Below are positions 12,682-13,942 of a stretch of 13,942 nt of DNA, in pieces. The stretch is taken from NCBI GenBank assembly GCA_020027305.1, contig JAHRAM010000004.1:1-13942 (forward strand). The letters run 5' to 3'. The DNA is from Acidimicrobiia bacterium (GTDB taxonomy: Bacteria; Actinomycetota; Acidimicrobiia; Acidimicrobiales; Hopanoidiivorantaceae). The translations under genes and the position numbers were made by a program. Under the pieces are notes generated by a model, which did not search any database, was not told the DNA's origin, and saw only the letters and a list, made by a program, of their open reading frames with translations. How positions within the stretch are numbered: the first letter of the stretch is position 1; each line of letters opens with the position of its first letter.

Positions 12682-13851
12682 TCAAGATGAAGTCCCGCCC
12701 TTTGATTTAATGGTTACACGGCTGGCTTGGGCGGAATAGGCAAACTTGGGCCAGCGTTCACGGCTTTTTTTAGAAAGTCGGTGCATTAGTTCAATGGCAG
12801 CAGGGTCGGCATCCCCAGGACGTGCTTCAATCACACCCTCTTGAAGCATTTTCATAATTATCTCTCTGCCTAGGGGAGTTCTCACAACGGTTAAAGTCCA
12901 GTCACTTTTGTTGCCGATACCGCCAGTTGAGATGTCAGCATGCTCTGCTGCAAAATCTGGACAGGTGGTGCAACCCTCTCTAGTCCAAGCGTGACATTCC
13001 TTTAGGTTGATTTCGTGATAGTCTCCATTTTTCATCCATACTTGAAATACACCCTTAATGTTCATCTTGGCGATTTCTTCTTTCACGATTCCATATTTGA
13101 TGGCGAACAACTCATCAAACAATGAGTCATCAAAGCTCTTAGAACACAAAAGCCCGATATTGAGTTTGAACGCCTTGCCAGTTTTGCCGATTTTTCTGTG
13201 CCACATTATTGGGGGCGATGATGTTTGGCACCCCATTCCTACCAGCGCTAAATCCTTCAACCCTTTTTCAACCGCTTGGGGGTAAGCGAGCGTGTTTGCA
13301 GAATATGTATATCGGCTACCAGCTCCAGCTAGCACACCTTCTCGGTCTGTTGCTAAAGCGGGAGTAGCTTTCCAACCTCCTTCACCACCTTCAAGGTGTG
13401 AAACCAAAGCGCCGTCAACAACCCCATTTTCTAGACACCAAATTAAAATGGCAGACACCAGCCCGCCGTCTTGTCCGATTTCATAAACAAAGTCATCAGA
13501 TGCCCGTGTCAGCAAAATATCTTTATAGATGCCAGCAACCTCATTGTCAGATCTAACTCGCCCAAAAAGATGTTGGTCTGCTTCGGTTTCCCAATCACGA
13601 AATCTTGGGCATGCCCGAGTGCATGAGGTGCAACCTTTTTGCCCGTGAATACAGTCGCTGTCGCCTAACTCTTCTTCTAAATGGAAAGGCTTGTAGGCGC
13701 CTGGCTCATGTTCGTACCCAATAACATCGTGAGGGCAAGAAATAACACACCCCGCACATCCAGTACATATACCAGTGTCGATAATTTCTTCATAGAGTTC
13801 TTTCCACTGGAAAGTCCATCTGGTTTTTTGGTTAGGTGTTGTTTGAGCCAT
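12682..13851 (-). CDS. FrhB-family iron-sulfur flavoprotein (coenzyme F420 hydrogenase/dehydrogenase beta-subunit like)
   Basis: 389 residues. The N-terminal ferredoxin domain has one classic 4Fe-4S motif, C29-x2-C32-x2-C35-x3-C39-P, and a second cysteine group C67-x6-C74-x2-C77-x3-C81-P. The FrhB N- and C-terminal domains follow, with GQDGGLVSAIL (126-136), GAGSRYTYSAN (176-186), VGMGCQTSS (204-212) and the late cysteines C236, C286, C294 and C297 (EGCTTCPDF). Family members pass electrons between F420H2, FAD and iron-sulfur clusters. Relatives are subunits of F420 hydrogenase, FpoF/FqoF and some reductases of other substrates. No hydrogenase or complex I gene is beside it, so it probably acts alone or with an unlinked partner. 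The partner and substrate are not known. It lies 18 bases downstream of the tRNA-Arg gene on the same strand. Confidence 0.87.
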   Translation of the reverse strand: MAQTTPNQKTRWTFQWKELYEEIIDTGICTGCAGCVISCPHDVIGYEHEPGAYKPFHLEEELGDSDCIHGQKGCTSCTRACPRFRDWETEADQHLFGRVRSDNEVAGIYKDILLTRASDDFVYEIGQDGGLVSAILIWCLENGVVDGALVSHLEGGEGGWKATPALATDREGVLAGAGSRYTYSANTLAYPQAVEKGLKDLALVGMGCQTSSPPIMWHRKIGKTGKAFKLNIGLLCSKSFDDSLFDELFAIKYGIVKEEIAKMNIKGVFQVWMKNGDYHEINLKECHAWTREGCTTCPDFAAEHADISTGGIGNKSDWTLTVVRTPLGREIIMKMLQEGVIEARPGDADPAAIELMHRLSKKSRERWPKFAYSAQASRVTIKSKGGTSS

Positions 13852-13869
13852 AATATAAATTTAGTTGAG

Positions 13870-13941
13870 CGCCCTCGACAGGATTCGAACCTGTGCACAC
13901 GGCTCCGGAGGCCGATGCTCTATCCACTGAGCTACGAGGGC
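13870..13941 (-). tRNA. tRNA-Arg (anticodon CCG)
   Basis: Read on the minus strand, the acceptor stem GCCCTCG (13941-13935) pairs with CGAGGGC (13877-13871), with discriminator G at 13870. The D arm GCTC/GAGC, the anticodon loop CTCCGGA with anticodon CCG, and the T arm ACAGG-TTCGAAT-CCTGT are all in place. The CCA end is not encoded (CTC follows the discriminator). It reads CGG arginine codons. Confidence 0.95.
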
Positions 13942-13942
13942 C

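Noticed and set aside
13870..13941. tRNA as an attachment site of an integrated element covering the minus-strand genes
   Set aside because: No integrase and no repeat of the tRNA end are seen in the window, and the neighbouring genes look like ordinary chromosomal genes.

Overview
The window comes from an AT-rich bacterial chromosome, most likely an actinobacterium. I would guess a low-GC, possibly aquatic member of the Acidimicrobiia or a related class, but that placement is inference. The support is the gene order miaB-miaA-dapF-hflX, which is typical of actinobacteria, plus two genes of coenzyme F420-linked families (an LLM-type F420-dependent oxidoreductase and an FrhB-like protein) and a tRNA-Arg(CCG) that looks actinobacterial.

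Layout. Positions 1-213 hold the last 70 codons of what looks like a DNA methyltransferase. From 357 to 6395, all on the plus strand, runs a housekeeping block: miaB and miaA (modification of A37 in tRNA), dapF (diaminopimelate and lysine synthesis), hflX (ribosome-associated GTPase) and a PAQR/hemolysin III membrane protein whose start overlaps the hflX stop. Next come a probable frameshifted small gene (6435-6620) and a small membrane protein that starts on its stop codon. On the minus strand, 6929-7912 is an F420-dependent LLM oxidoreductase. A 409-base AT-rich divergent intergenic region rich in inverted repeats then separates it from three tandem plus-strand TauD/TfdA-type Fe(II)/2-oxoglutarate dioxygenases (8322-11488). 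The remainder is on the minus strand: a cysteine-containing lipoprotein, a family 5-like uracil-DNA glycosylase, an FrhB-like iron-sulfur flavoprotein and tRNA-Arg(CCG).

How the parts fit. MiaA and MiaB act one after the other on the same tRNA base. The three dioxygenases are close paralogues with intact metal- and 2-oxoglutarate-binding residues. They share an N-terminal block not typical of TauD and have no transporter, sulfonate gene or regulator beside them, so their substrate is unknown. The LLM enzyme and the FrhB-like protein suggest that the host makes F420.

Most worth a second look: the dioxygenase triplication with its mosaic DNA similarity and structured upstream region; a DapF in which the first catalytic cysteine is serine while the other expected active-site residues are present; a degenerate duplication of the dapF 3' end; and the small frameshifted gene before the small membrane protein. 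I see no CRISPR array, insertion sequence or recognisable defence island. I do not see a clearly new multi-gene system; the dioxygenase cluster is the nearest candidate.
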